Part shown: one piece after another, positions 1 through 9,921 of the stretch
Position numbering within the stretch: the stretch's first letter is position 1
How the letters are laid out: each line of letters begins with the position of its first letter
Assembly (NCBI GenBank): GCA_001579985.1
Contig: LRSR01011626.1
Coordinates: 1-23,216, forward strand
From: Hypsibius dujardini
Lineage: Eukaryota > Tardigrada > Eutardigrada > Parachela > Hypsibiidae
Length of the DNA stretch: 23,216 nt
Reading direction: 5' to 3'
Position numbers and translations under genes: made by a program
Notes under the pieces: model-generated
The model's database searches: none
The model's input: the letters and a program-made list of their open reading frames with translations, nothing else
What the model was told of the DNA's origin: nothing

Positions 1-71
1 GATTGCGCTGTAGGCAGGGGTCCCATTAATGCCGGGGTTGCCTTGGAAGACCGGTGGAGGTGAGTAATGAT
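1..71 (-). other. Possible exon edge of a gene outside the window
   Basis: On the minus strand a good 3' splice site (a pyrimidine-rich stretch ending TTTTTCCGCAG) stands just before position 71, and the following 71 nt are open in two frames. One frame reads HYSPPPVFQGNPGINGT and beyond. On the plus strand the same stretch is open in one frame and ends at a consensus donor, GTGAGT, at position 60. The two readings exclude each other, and neither product is recognised. The piece is too short to identify without the flanking sequence. Confidence 0.2.
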
Positions 72-736
72 CTGCGGAAAAATGATGAAAGCAATCAGGC
101 ACAGTTTCAGCAATCAAAACCAGCAAAAGCTATAAGATATCACGAGAAAACCATACAAAATAAAGAGGCGCAAAGACATGTCCACCATTCGGAGAAACAC
201 AAACGAGACGAAATGTCTAACAAAGACAGACAGACAGACAGACAGACAGTCACACATTGATAAATAGATAAGATGGATAAACAAACAGCGGGATAAGTAG
301 ATAAACAGACAGACACAAATAACTAGGCAAATAGACAGCAAACACCCAGACAGACAAACAGAAAGCTAGATAGACAGACAGTCATTTATACAGGCAGGTA
401 CATAGACAAGCAAATGCATGGATAGACAAAGAGATAGACAGTCACATATATAGGCAGATAGGTAGAGAATCAGATACACAGACAGACAATCTCATAGACA
501 GATAGACATAGTCACGTATATGGGCAGACAAACATTTTTAGGGACTGACAGACAACAAGATAAAGACATGCGATAGACAATACACAATAAGAAAGAGATA
601 TAAGGCAGATATAAGATGGTAGATAAAAATAAAGATGAGCTCTCAGGAAATATGAGTTAAGACACGCAGTCGAACGACAAGTCGACAACCGCAGAATTAC
701 GCAACAAGAAAATGATTCGGGCCATAAAAATAATCA
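72..736. repeat. Degenerate GACA/AGAC-rich intergenic stretch
   Basis: No gene is seen here. From about 223 to 545 the plus strand is dominated by imperfect tandem AGAC/GACA units, with a nearly pure run at 223-249 and interrupted copies with ATAGACAG and AAACAGAC variants after it. Short open frames across it only reflect the repeat. It lies downstream of the 3' end of the minus-strand PNUTS-like gene. Confidence 0.7.
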
Positions 737-2048
737 CTAACGGGCATCTGAGTTCGCGGCGATAGTGGGCGGGCCATCGATCCGTGTTGAATTGTTAACT
801 GCCAGTGCCTTTGCTAGCCGGACCGCAAAGTCTGGTGCCACTGTCGGCGCGTCCGCGGTCTTGGTCGTAGTAGTGCTTCCCACTCCAGGAGTCAGTGACA
901 CACCACCGGTTTCTCGCTCCGACGGTCCGTTGATCACTCCGGTGAACTGAAACGGCGGTTGCTGCTGCTGTGGCTGCGGTGACACCGGTGGCAGGCCGCC
1001 GACCATCGGCGGATCCCGCAGCGGACCGCGCGGTGCGAGCATCAACGGCTGCGACAGATTCATACCCGGCCGCAACAGTGGAATCAGTTTACAGTGCTCA
1101 GGGACCGATCCCTTCACCACCAGCGAGTCTGCCGGCTCCTCCGGACAATCAGGCAGACTAAACGACGGGAAACGACCAGAACAAAAAAGAACAGATCAGT
1201 ATATTAAATACTACACCCGTCATTCAAGGAACAATATCCTTTAATCAAGGCAAAAACTTCTTTGGCAACAAAAAAACAATAGAGAAGGTGCGGGTGAAAA
1301 ACCCTTGAGGAATGTGTAGGAGGAAAGGGGAGGGATGCCGCGGAGGGATGCTTACTCTTCTCGGTTGTGGAAGGTGGTCAGCGAGCCGGAGAGGGAGTGG
1401 CGCGCGGTGGACGCGGACAGGGCCAGCCGTTCCACACTGTCTTTCCCGGGGACGATGAGCGGGGGCGGGAGGCCAGACAATGCCGGCGGGGTGTACCAAG
1501 GGTGTTCGTCGACCACCTCTGCGGCGTGGTCCTCGTACTGCGCGTGCTCTAAGCTCTTTCGCTCGGACTGCGAATCGGACTTTTTGATGTCGATCCCGGT
1601 GACGGCTTGTCCGGTCCGGTAAACGTTCTCTGCAAAAGAGGGAAAAACACTTTTAGACTCTGCCGCAATCGGTCCTTACTCGGCGTGAACAATGGCAGAC
1701 CGGAAGCCGGTACAGTACAACCAATCAAGCAATCAAGCAAATAAGTGACTACAACGAATATAGAAATTCCATCAATCGTAAATCAATTAACCAATCGAGC
1801 GCATGCTCATTAGTGCCTCAACTGAGTATGGTAGTCCGTTTTTTAGTAAACAATACAATCAATTTGCTTTCCATGACGACTAATAAACACCACCACAATA
1901 GGATGGCCAGTGTAATGGACTTGGTTTGCCGGGAAATAGGGCTGTGGTGTTCGTGTGCACTATACCGAGAGATGGAGAGCAGTAACGTTTCTACTAAACC
2001 CGGCAATCGGCATTCCACAGAAACATTTTGTAGATATGTTCTTTTTTA

Positions 2049-2091
<43 letters not shown>

Positions 2092-3747
2092 GGTCTGTCT
2101 GCCTATCTCTCTCTCTGTCTCTCTCTGTGTCTCTCTGTCTCTCGGTCTGTCTCTCTCTCTGTCTCTCTCTCTCGGCCGGTCTGTCTGTCTGTCGTATCAT
2201 ATGTTGCGAAATGAGAAGTATTAAGAATATCACGACATTAGGCCCAAACGGGAAGGAGTTTTACGATACGAACCGGTTCAATACTCTCTTATTGACCAGT
2301 GACTGGCCACAACAACCACCAGGCATCGCTCGCTAGTTAATCAACCAATCTAACCACTCAAAACGTTAAACACTTACCGGTAATTCTGAAGAGCCGAACA
2401 AAACATATGACTGAATGCAAAACATATGACTGAAGTGAAGAATCAATTCACTCGGAGTCAACCAACCATGAGCTTTTCCCTATTCGCAGTTTGCATCTCG
2501 ATGCAACCGTTAAATATATGAATAACCAACCCAGTTCCGAATTTTTGGTAAACCATTCAATAAATAATCGAACTTGATTTAAAAACAAAAACGCGTAATT
2601 CAAAAAAATCGACTAATCAATCAAACAATCAACCGATCAACCAAATGATCAATCAACCAAACAATCAATCAACCAAACAATCAATCAACCAAACAATCAA
2701 TCAACCAAACAATCAATCAACCAAACAATCAATTAATCAACCGAACTATCAATCAACCAAGCCATCAAAACTCATCCTTCGATCAATCGATCTGCAGCGT
2801 TCTTCTTGCTAATCGGTCAATCAACTGCAGCCGGCCACGACCACTTCCTTCCGCCTCGCCCACCACTACGAGTCTCTCCTAAGTTCCAATACATACGTCG
2901 CTCAGTCTCATCCAACTCGAAAGTCTGGATCTTCACGAGCTTCTCCTCCGAGACAAATCGCACTTTCTTCTTCCTTGCCACGGCAGCTGCTCCGCCGGCT
3001 GCAGCTCCGCCATTCTGCAGTTGCTCACGCTGTCGCCTCCGATCCAGCACGCAGGTCAACAGGCCAGATGGACCTCTCCTTCTCCCCTCTGCAATCAAAA
3101 ACAGCACACGCACTACAATTAATTTCCAAATGCAAAAAAAGATAAAACACCCCGGATTTATTTTTATAAATAATTATCAGCAGTTAAAAGTTAAAAATAA
3201 TAAATCTCTACAAAAGTCGCAAAATTAGATATGCAAGTAAAAATCAAACTAATTCTGTCAGTTAAATACATATTTAGAAAATAAATCTCAGAAAAAAGGA
3301 GAATTAATTTTTATAAAGATTCTTTACTAAAATTTAAAATTTTCTGTGACGTCGCAAAAATAGATTTTGGTGCAAAGTAAAAATTACTTGTAAAAATTAC
3401 TTGTAAAAATTAAAATATAAATTAAAAAAATTAAAATTGCACTTACGGGACCAGTCGATAGTCGATAATTCATCCACTTCCGTTTGATCGAGGGTGTTGC
3501 GCGGTTCGCCCAGCAGGCCTGGAAAGTCACTGTTATCATCTTGCTGTGCGTTGCTGTCATGCGATGGGCTCAATGGCGGACCATTCTGGAAAAAACTCTC
3601 GTCCGCGGCTTCTTTTAAGCGTTTGCCGGAACCCGAATTCAGCGGGTCCTCTACCGGTTTACGCTTTAAATGTTCACCCCCACCGCCAGCGAAGCCGCCA
3701 ACCATGACAGCGGGACTAAAGGGAGGTGACCTGAACTGCGTTTCCAT
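737..3747 (-). CDS. PPP1R10: PNUTS-like protein phosphatase 1 regulatory subunit (short form)
   Basis: Four coding exons: 3747-3447, 3088-2897, 1629-1356 and 1157-737 (395 codons plus stop). All junctions have GT-AG sites and matching phases. PNUTS is a nuclear scaffold that docks PP1 and controls dephosphorylation of RNA polymerase II and chromatin factors. The diagnostic part spans exons 2 to 4: KKKVRF, an RVxF-type PP1-docking motif, followed by LVKIQTFELDETER, which matches the docking-site flank of PNUTS. Then come HPWYTPP and LPPPLIVPGKDSVER, which align with the conserved segment after the PP1 site, and CKLIPL across the last junction. The start is fixed by an in-frame TAA two codons upstream. 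Oddities: the N-terminal TFIIS-like domain of vertebrate PNUTS and its C-terminal glycine-rich and zinc-finger parts are absent, so the protein is under half the vertebrate length. Intron 2 (1630-2896) is long and full of simple repeats. The function of the first 100 residues (acidic, with SP and KRK patches) is not known. Confidence 0.8.
2049..2195. repeat. (GTCT)n microsatellite grading into CT-rich DNA
   Basis: Lies in intron 2 of the PNUTS-like gene. About ten pure GTCT units (2049-2088) are followed by imperfect CTCT/GTCT repeats and a short GTCT coda. In the sense direction of the gene it reads as AGAC repeats, the same unit as the degenerate tract at 223-545. Confidence 0.9.
2590..2770. 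repeat. Minisatellite with a 16-bp AAACAATCAATCAACC unit
   Basis: About five nearly identical direct copies of a 16-bp unit (clearest from 2648 to 2735), flanked by looser AATCAATC and AATCAACC variants. It lies in intron 2 of the PNUTS-like gene. In the sense strand it reads GGTTGATTGATTGTTT, the TTGATTG motif shared by most introns of the window. Confidence 0.85.
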
Positions 3748-5182
3748 CAGTTAATGTGTGTGACCGGTTGATTGATTGATTGATTGGCTGAGCGTTTTCC
3801 GTGTGGGTCTTCTTTCTTGGGTTTTTTGGCAGTCAAAACTGCAGAGGAACGGATGGACTACCTCTCCAAATGTTAGATGAATACTTAAGAATATGTAAAA
3901 TGAAAAATTTTATGGAAAAAAAGGCGAATGTGAAGGTACACGGAAGAGACTTCCTTTTGCTGCTGAGTACGAAGGAAATTTTTATTTTTGCGAAAACAAT
4001 CTGACACTAATGTGAAGCGAGAGCTCGATTGCTCGGAGGCAGGAGGCAGTTGAAATGGTGATTGTTGCGTGGTCTGAATGGGGGAGTTTTAGTGCTGTTT
4101 CTATTTGAGCCGCGGGCCACACATACACACATGGTCATATTAGAGCTCTGGTGTAGTTAAAGTCGTTGTAGTCCTACTGCCTTAAGGTCCTGCGGAGGTC
4201 TTAATATTGGCTGGAAGTCGGTTAGCGCTACAATGTAAACATATGTGTGCTCAGTACAAAAATCTTCCAGCGTGGCTGACTGCATTTTTGCTGTGTGCGT
4301 TTCTAGGTCGCTCTGCTAATCTGATGTCTTTTGGCGATTGTAATTTTTATGCGATTCTATTTCACGTGTACTTTACCTCTGCTATTGTTTTTTGCGAGGG
4401 AAATTCGTGGACAGTGTCGCGTGAAATCAAATTAAAGGTAAAATATCTTCAGTTTAGATTTGCTCTCTCGTTGATTGAATTGGATTGGGCCCACAGTACA
4501 ATGCTTTTTTCGGAGAATGAAATTGTGTTAAACTTATATTTTTTACGTGGAATCCCTTGGGGAATTGCTGATGGCGGTGCGGTAATTTCAGTCTGAGTCC
4601 AAGTCTCCAAACGGGTAATATTTGGCAGGTTGATTGATTGATTGAGTAGCCTGAATAGCATGCTGAATAACATGACATCGGGTCGGTTGATTGGTCAGTT
4701 GATTAGTGGATTGATGGTATTTTTTATTGGAGATTCTGTGTTTGATTAATTGGTTCGTTGGTTGTTTTTCCTTTGGTCCTTCTATCTGATTAGTGCATCT
4801 GTTTAGCTTTTATAAATAATTTGGTCGGTTGATGTAGTTGTCAGGCAGCCGGTAGGCTGCTCGTAGACAGATGTCCTCTACATCTCCAAAGATGGATTGA
4901 TTGATCAATTTGATTGTCATGCATCAGATTGTGATTGATCGGTCACGATGGAGCAAAATCTGTCTGACCATCTGGGATTTTTCAGTATTCGCGCAATGAG
5001 AAAGAGTTGTAGATTTTTTTGTACTTTGCAGGTTATATTTTTGCGTTCGTGCCTGCCTGGTGCCGGCTTACTGCTGTAGAACTTCGTGTCGGAACGGAGC
5101 TGATTCACTTCGGTTGTCCGTGACAATTGATTGCGCCGTGCGTCCTCACTGGACACTTCCTTTCATCTCGATTTCACGTACG
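3748..5182. other. Divergent intergenic region between the PNUTS-like gene and UNC50
   Basis: About 1.4 kb separating two divergent genes; it should hold both promoters and 5' UTRs. Plus-strand TTGATTG runs recur at about 3768-3787, 4629-4646, 4684-4715, 4740 and 4892-4915. This is the orientation found in introns of plus-strand genes, so part of the region may be a 5' UTR intron of UNC50. A long open frame (4207-4596) has no recognisable family and no support as a gene. No TATA box or other core promoter element could be assigned. Confidence 0.5.
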
Positions 5183-6363
5183 ATGGCAGTAACCATCACT
5201 TTCCCCGAGTCATGCCTGTGCAGCACCGAGCGGCTGACCGCGGCGGCAAAGAGGTGGCGATTCTTACGGAAACTCAAACGCTACGACCAGATGGACTTTC
5301 AGTTTGCTCTCTGGCAGGTTTGTGTGCTCCGGACATGCATTGCGTGGTGGTCAAGTCAAACACTTTCAAATCGTACTGTGTACTTGAGCAGAAATGGAAC
5401 TTTTAAGACTGATTTGACCGTCTAATGGGGTTATGGTCAAGTAATAATGAGGGAGATGATTTTACTTTGAACAAGGAAATGATTGATTGATCGATTAGAG
5501 GATTAGTGTTCACAAACTTATCATGTTACTGCAGAATTTACTGTTTATGTAGTAATTAGCTAAGGTAGTTATGGGTGGCTTCCAGGTCGTATCAGTACAA
5601 AACCATTTCGAGGGAATCTGAACTAGATTAAGCAGTTGACTGATAAATGTGTTATTTACAGTAATCGTGGGGATTGCCTTAATCCCATCCTGCCTTTACG
5701 TCATGCGTAACCGCAGAAGGGCAAAAGCATCTGTTCTTTTTGCAGATGGTACACCTCATAATAGGCCCGCGGAAAGTATACCGCAACTTTGTCAGCCGGA
5801 AGGAGACGAAAAATCAGTTTGCCCGCGACGACCCAGCATTCCTTGTGCTGCTCGCCGGCTTCCTCTGCCTCTCATCCGGCCTTATCACCCTCGTCCTCGG
5901 GCTCGGCTTCCTCGGCTTCGTCAAATTCTTCCTCTGGTCCGTCTTCGTCGACTGCATCGCGACCGGTCTGGTCGTGGCCACCGTAATGTGGGCCATCACT
6001 AACCAATTTTTCCGCGCCGATCCTGCCCTGGACGTGGAATGGGGCTACTCTTTTGACATCCACCTGAACGGGACGTTTGCCTTTCTCGTCTTTATTCACA
6101 TTCTCCAGCCGCTGTTCTACTACCCTGTGCTGAATGCGTGGGACTTTGTCGGGACGTTTCTCTCCAACACGCTTTATCTATTGGCGTGTACCTATTACCT
6201 GTACATCACCTTTTTAGGGTACTCTTCGGTGCCGTTTTTGAAGAGCACTAAGAGGCTGCTTTCCGTCTTTCCCATCATGGTACTTTTATATATTGTTTCT
6301 TTGTCGGTCGGGTGGAACATTTCACGGACAGTGATGAATTTCTATCATTACCGGGTGATGTAG
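5183..6363 (+). CDS. UNC50: UNC50 family inner nuclear/Golgi membrane protein
   Basis: Two coding exons, 5183-5317 and 5746-6363, joined in phase 0 between LWQ and MVHLIIGPRKVYRNF; 250 residues against about 259 in human. UNC50 is a conserved multipass protein of the Golgi and inner nuclear membrane, needed in nematodes for assembly of certain nicotinic receptors and in vertebrates for Golgi traffic. Family signatures visible here are RFLRKLKRYDQMDFQFALWQ before the junction, RKVYRNF, the K(E)TKNQFARDDPAFLVLL block, DVEWGYSFDIHLN and ITFLGYSSVPFLK. About five hydrophobic segments lie near residues 75-98, 101-127, 146-165, 178-200 and 218-236. The start is the first ATG in frame with the conserved N-terminal helix. 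The 428-nt intron carries TTGATTGATCGATT near 5482. The gene converges on XRCC2, with 145 bp between the two stop codons. Confidence 0.95.
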
Positions 6364-6508
6364 ACAAACTCTAAACACACATTGTAAAATCTCTACTTTT
6401 TTCTTCTTTTTCCGTTATAAACGGCTGTAAGCTTGATGAATTGGTAAAAACATCTGACGGCACGGGCAACACAAAACTAATTCTCATGTTCCATGTTCCA
6501 TCACCACT

Positions 6509-7639
6509 TTAGCGCCGGACAAGTTTAGTCGGGAACACTTCCCTGGAGAGATTATAGACATTTTCGCCATTCCCATCACAGACTATCCCCTGCAAGTGCC
6601 CGTCTACGCGACTGATTTCGGTGACGACTCGGACTGTGGGAAGTTTCGCCCAAATTGTGCCCATAAAATCGTCGTGGTAAGTCTTTGTCGCCCGATCAAC
6701 GACGCCTTCCTGCTTTGCGGACGTCGACGGTCCGGTCTGCCGGTTCCGGAAAAGCGTTTGCCGTGTCACGACGACGGGTATCTCAAATTCCGCGTGGATG
6801 CGGGCTATCAAGTCGGAGAGTTTGGCGTATGCGAGGTTGCCGGCAAAGGGTTTGTCGGCAGAGTACGCAGAGGTTTTTGCCATGACTGACCAATGAAATG
6901 CTGTGACGCTGTCGATGCAGATTAACGCTACATCCGGCCGATTATGAAGCGTCATTTCCAGTTGTTGCAACGCCAGAATGAATTGATCTGTAAGAAATTT
7001 CTGACACATCAAGTGGTCATGGTCATCGATCAAGAGAAACGAATCAGACGTGAACAAGACCTTCAATCAACCAATCAATCAACCACGTTGCATACCAACC
7101 AAAGCTGAAACATTGGACCACTTCCACTTTGTCGAGGAATTTCCGCATTTCACCCTCCGCAATGTGATCTTTCTCCTGAAGAATAGCATCCTCAATAATG
7201 CCAACAAGTCGGCCGAAGTTCCACCTGTGATCCAGGTCAAGCAACACAACCTCGCCTCCACATCCACCCAAAGCGTGGTCCAAAACACAGCGAGCAACAA
7301 TCTCAACCGTCAGCAGCGTCTTTCCCGAGCCGGAAAACCCGTTGATCTCCAACAATCCCGTTCGAACGAGGTGAATGTCAAGATCAAGGAATGCGGGGGA
7401 AATGTCAGGACGCTTGCGGACTCGGCAAAGCAGCTAAAAAAACAACAATCTCACGATTACACACGTGATAAAAACCTTGCGCTAACCGAGTCGAGCCATT
7501 ACACTCGTTCGACGCATGGCTGTTACACACAGCTCCGAGGTAAGTGCTTAAGTCGGTCAGCGCAAAGGTTTTGCCACATGTGAATGATAAAATTGATCGT
7601 TTTCTGGGTGCATACCTCTGCTGCGCTTTCCCATTCCAT
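6509..7639 (-). CDS. XRCC2: RAD51 paralogue XRCC2
   Basis: Three coding exons, 7639-7616 (24 nt), 7433-7100 and 6987-6509, giving 278 residues against 280 in human. XRCC2 is part of the BCDX2 RAD51-paralogue complex in homologous recombination. The N-terminal AELLCRV matches the ELLARL start of vertebrate XRCC2. The Walker A motif GFSGSGKT is at about residues 40-47, followed by ARCVL and EVVLLDLDHRWNFGRLV. The Walker B strand with downstream serine, VALICIDSVTAFHW, is near 139-150. A C-terminal YHDDFMGTIWAKL block matches the family. The exon 2 to exon 3 junction was chosen because it gives a gapless alignment (CFSF then DQFILALQQLE). It needs a weak donor, GTTGGT at 7099, because the better-looking GTATGC donor four bases on creates a stop. 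Intron 1 (7434-7615) contains a MITE. The gene diverges from pICln. Confidence 0.93.
7460..7582. mobile_element. Palindromic TA-flanked MITE, copy 1 (in XRCC2 intron 1)
   Basis: About 123 bp with long terminal inverted repeats: the left end starts CACACGTGATAAAAACC after a TA, and the right end finishes GGTTTTGCCACATGTG. The inside is itself nearly palindromic. It is the same family as the copies at 9136 and 11244, but inserted in the opposite orientation, as judged from the off-centre internal sequence (AAGCACTT against CCATTACACTCG). The right-hand TA is lost. No coding capacity. It occupies most of the first intron of XRCC2. Confidence 0.85.
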
Positions 7640-8040
7640 TTTGCAAGTAGGAAAAAATAATAATGGCAGATCTTTTTTACTTCCTTCCCTCCACCAAAGC
7701 AAAAAAAAAGTACTTCGAAATCGACAGTAAATGCAAAAGAAAAGAAGAATACAAAATAAGCGTGCACGTAAGTAATAAATTGGATACACAGAACAAATTC
7801 AATAAACAACCGAACGGATTGGATGAACGGTTAGAACTGACAACGAATTTACAGGAACAAACAATTAGTTTGTAGGAACAATCAAAAAATTCACAGGAAC
7901 AACAGAACATATCGTTCGCGAGCAGCAAAATTCATTTTCTAGGTTCTATTTCTCAGTTTGTTTTCAAACGAAAGATTATTCTCGCCATTACTTTACTTTT
8001 TCAACTTTCCGCGTCATTATTCCGCACTCTTGCGCTTATA
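7640..8040. promoter_or_regulatory. Shared promoter region of XRCC2 (-) and pICln (+)
   Basis: The 401 bp between the start codons of two divergent genes must hold both 5' UTRs and start sites, which suggests a bidirectional promoter. The pICln side is pyrimidine-rich, with CTTTTTCAACTTTCCGCG within 45 bp of its ATG. The rest is A-rich, with a GGAACAA-type short repeat (7852-7902). No TATA box could be placed. Confidence 0.5.
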
Positions 8041-8739
8041 ATGCGGCCTCTCACCGACCTCGCGGAACCGGTGGTGGGAATTCTTTTGGCCCAAAACAAC
8101 GTGACAGCCAAAAACCGTACGGAGTCATACGGACCGGGAAGGCTCTTCGTCACCGAAGAGTACGTAATTCTCCCGAAATCTTACCCAAACTATCAAAGGC
8201 ATCAGTCAAGGAACTTTTCTTTCAGGTGTGTGTACTGGATTTCGCCCGAACAGAAGGGCTTCGTGCTGTCGTACCTGGAGATCTCTCTGCATGCCATCAG
8301 TAAGGATCCCTCCAGTTTCCCCGAAGAGTGCATCTACGTGTTACTCGACAGCAACGAAGGGCAGTCCTCGTCAGACGACGAAGAAATGGAGGTCGAAAAT
8401 GTTGGTAGTGTCAACGGAAACGGAAACGGAAACGGAATGAGTGGAGGAGCGGCGGAACGGGAATTGTGTTTTGTGCCGGAAGACAAGTCAGCGTTGGATG
8501 CCATTTTTCAGGCCATGGCGAACGGCCAGGCTTTGCATCCCGACCCCGCGGACGTCGACTCGGAGGATGGGGAAGAGGACGATGCGGACGAGGGAATGGA
8601 CGGGGAAGTACTGGATCAGGGCGCGGGGGATATTCTGGCGGATGGCGCTCAGCAGGATGGGCAGTTTGATGATGATGAGGATGACGACGCGGCCGCCGGA
8701 GCGAATCATCAGCAGCATTTCGGATCTGGTGATGCTTAA
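8041..8739 (+). CDS. CLNS1A: pICln, methylosome chaperone subunit
   Basis: Two coding exons, 8041-8159 and 8226-8739, giving 210 residues (human 237). pICln binds Sm proteins and the PRMT5 methylosome and chaperones spliceosomal snRNP assembly in the cytoplasm. The PH-like fold is seen in YGPGRLFVTEECVYWIS, GFVLSYLEISLHAISKD and CIYVLLD. The strongest family signature is ELCFVPEDKSALDAIFQAM followed by NGQALHPDP and an acidic tail. The 66-nt intron (donor GTACGT, acceptor TTTTCTTTCAG) is a multiple of three with no stop, so the frame stays open through it. Removing it restores a gapless alignment across the third strand of the domain. Oddities: the segment between the acidic loop and the C-terminal GQFDDD, about 45 residues in vertebrates, is missing, and an NG repeat lies in the acidic linker. 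Confidence 0.93.
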   Translation: MRPLTDLAEPVVGILLAQNNVTAKNRTESYGPGRLFVTEEYVILPKSYPNYQRHQSRNFSFRCVYWISPEQKGFVLSYLEISLHAISKDPSSFPEECIYVLLDSNEGQSSSDDEEMEVENVGSVNGNGNGNGMSGGAAERELCFVPEDKSALDAIFQAMANGQALHPDPADVDSEDGEEDDADEGMDGEVLDQGAGDILADGAQQDGQFDDDEDDDAAAGANHQQHFGSGDA

Positions 8740-9768
8740 TTTACTAGTATGTGGGAGTTGGCTGTATACTTCTCTTTTGTGTGGCATGTTCGCGATTGTC
8801 AGCAAATTTAGATTAGGATTTGAGACCGACGCACGGGGTTTAGTCTAGATTTTTCATTCCTTCCTTCCTCCTTCGTTTTTTGGTTAATTAGAAGCCGGAG
8901 TATATCACATTGGCTCCTTCGATCAGAGTTTTTCTTGGCGAGTGAACAGTATATTGATGGCTATGCAGCATGCTCGATTTATCCGGTTATAATGTCTTTG
9001 CTTATCTACGGGAAGGTCCTCTGATTGATTGATTTGTTTTGGCGAATATAGTATTGCTGTCACATTCCATGCGACATCGTTGATTGATTGATAACTCAAC
9101 GGTCGCTGACTTACTGTACATATACGCTGTTGCTACACACGTGGCAAAATCCTTGCGCTTACCGAGTTAAGCACTTTAACTCGTGACTGTGTACAACAGC
9201 CAACAGCCATGAGTCGAACGAGTGTAATGGCTTAATCGGTTAGTGCAAGGTTTTTGCCAAAAGGCCGGTAGAAATAACGCATTAGGTTTAGCTTTGATTG
9301 ATTGATTTTTCTGGACCAAAAGAACTTAAGACAACTTTGCCGATTCCATGTTTTCCATCTTAATTGTTTACCCTCGGCTAAAATATAAACAATTCTTCAT
9401 AGACCTAAATTTTTTCTGCGTAGATTACAGCAAAATAGCTTTTATTTAGATCAAAAAAGCCAGGGGAGCACAGTGAGGGGATAAAGGAACTGGGTCCTGA
9501 TCTTTCGCGACAGAGAAGTGCATTTTCAGGTTAGCTAAACTCCTTCCGATTAATCGGAAAGATGCTCCCGGGTTCCAAGTATTTTGAAATTGAAATTGGA
9601 AACTTGTGGGAATCAAAATTACTCAAAAACGGCTTAAAGAATTAAAATATTCCACTATGTTCAGCTCGTATCCAACTTACGTAGAAATGGGATATCTATG
9701 TAAGTTATAAATGGCAAACAAACAGAGCATACGGAAAACGGTAGCGCGCGTAGCCAAAAATGTATGTA
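8740..9768. other. Intergenic region after pICln, with MITE copy 2
   Basis: No coding region recognised. It should contain the pICln 3' UTR; no clear AATAAA was assigned. Plus-strand TTGATTGATTG runs occur near 9021-9033, 9080-9092 and 9294-9306. The only other structure found is the MITE at 9136-9259. The stretch 9310-9766 shows nothing identifiable. Confidence 0.5.
9136..9259. mobile_element. Palindromic TA-flanked MITE, copy 2
   Basis: Starts CACACGTGGCAAAATCC after a TA, with a right arm of TTAGTGCAAGGTTTTTGCC. The outer few bases of the right end are degraded to AAAAGG, so the right target TA cannot be recognised. The internal sequence (AAGCACTTTAACTCGTG, ACAACAGCCA, CGAACGAGTGTAATGG) shares its order and orientation with the copy at 11244. 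Confidence 0.82.
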
Positions 9769-9921
9769 CTGTACTGCCGCGATTAAACCGGTCACTTTTT
9801 TCTCCGGGCAGCGCATTCGACCTGTGTGAGTGTGAGTGTGTGAGTGTGTGTGCTCACTCAACACACAGGCGCGTGTGACGGAGGCGTGGCTAAAGTGACC
9901 GGTTTAATCGCGGCAGTACAG
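9769..9921. mobile_element. Second MITE family: 153 bp with perfect terminal inverted repeats
   Basis: The left arm (9769-9798, starting CTGTACTGCCGCGATTAAAC) and right arm (9892-9921, ending GTTTAATCGCGGCAGTACAG) are perfect inverted repeats of 30 bp, or 32 bp counting the flanking TA on each side, as expected of a Tc1/mariner-pogo target duplication. The loop is GTGTGAGTG-rich with a short CACACA counterpart. There is no coding capacity. It lies about 190 bp upstream of the acidic two-HTH gene. The lack of mismatches suggests recent insertion or active maintenance. Confidence 0.88.

Noticed and set aside
1994-2233. Arg/Glu/Asp/Thr-rich and Ser/Leu-rich frames across 2049-2195
   Set aside because: They are translations of the GTCT/CT microsatellite in both directions, inside an intron.
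2590-2770. CRISPR-like array of direct repeats
   Set aside because: The units are contiguous with no unique spacers, and the genome is plainly eukaryotic; it is a minisatellite.
4207-4596. 129-codon open frame with hydrophobic stretches between the PNUTS-like gene and UNC50
   Set aside because: It begins with TTG and matches no family. Its composition matches the surrounding A/T-rich DNA, and TTGATTG runs nearby suggest intron or UTR.
4845-4860. Small perfect hairpin GCAGCCGGTAGGCTGC
   Set aside because: With only a 6-bp stem and no terminator or element context, it is not distinguishable from chance in 23 kb.
7050-7583. 177-codon plus-strand frame opposite XRCC2
   Set aside because: It is antisense to XRCC2 exon 2 and runs through a MITE; the minus-strand frame carries the conserved Walker A motif.
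8441-8848. Arg/Met-rich frame overlapping pICln
   Set aside because: It is an out-of-frame shadow of the acidic pICln tail.
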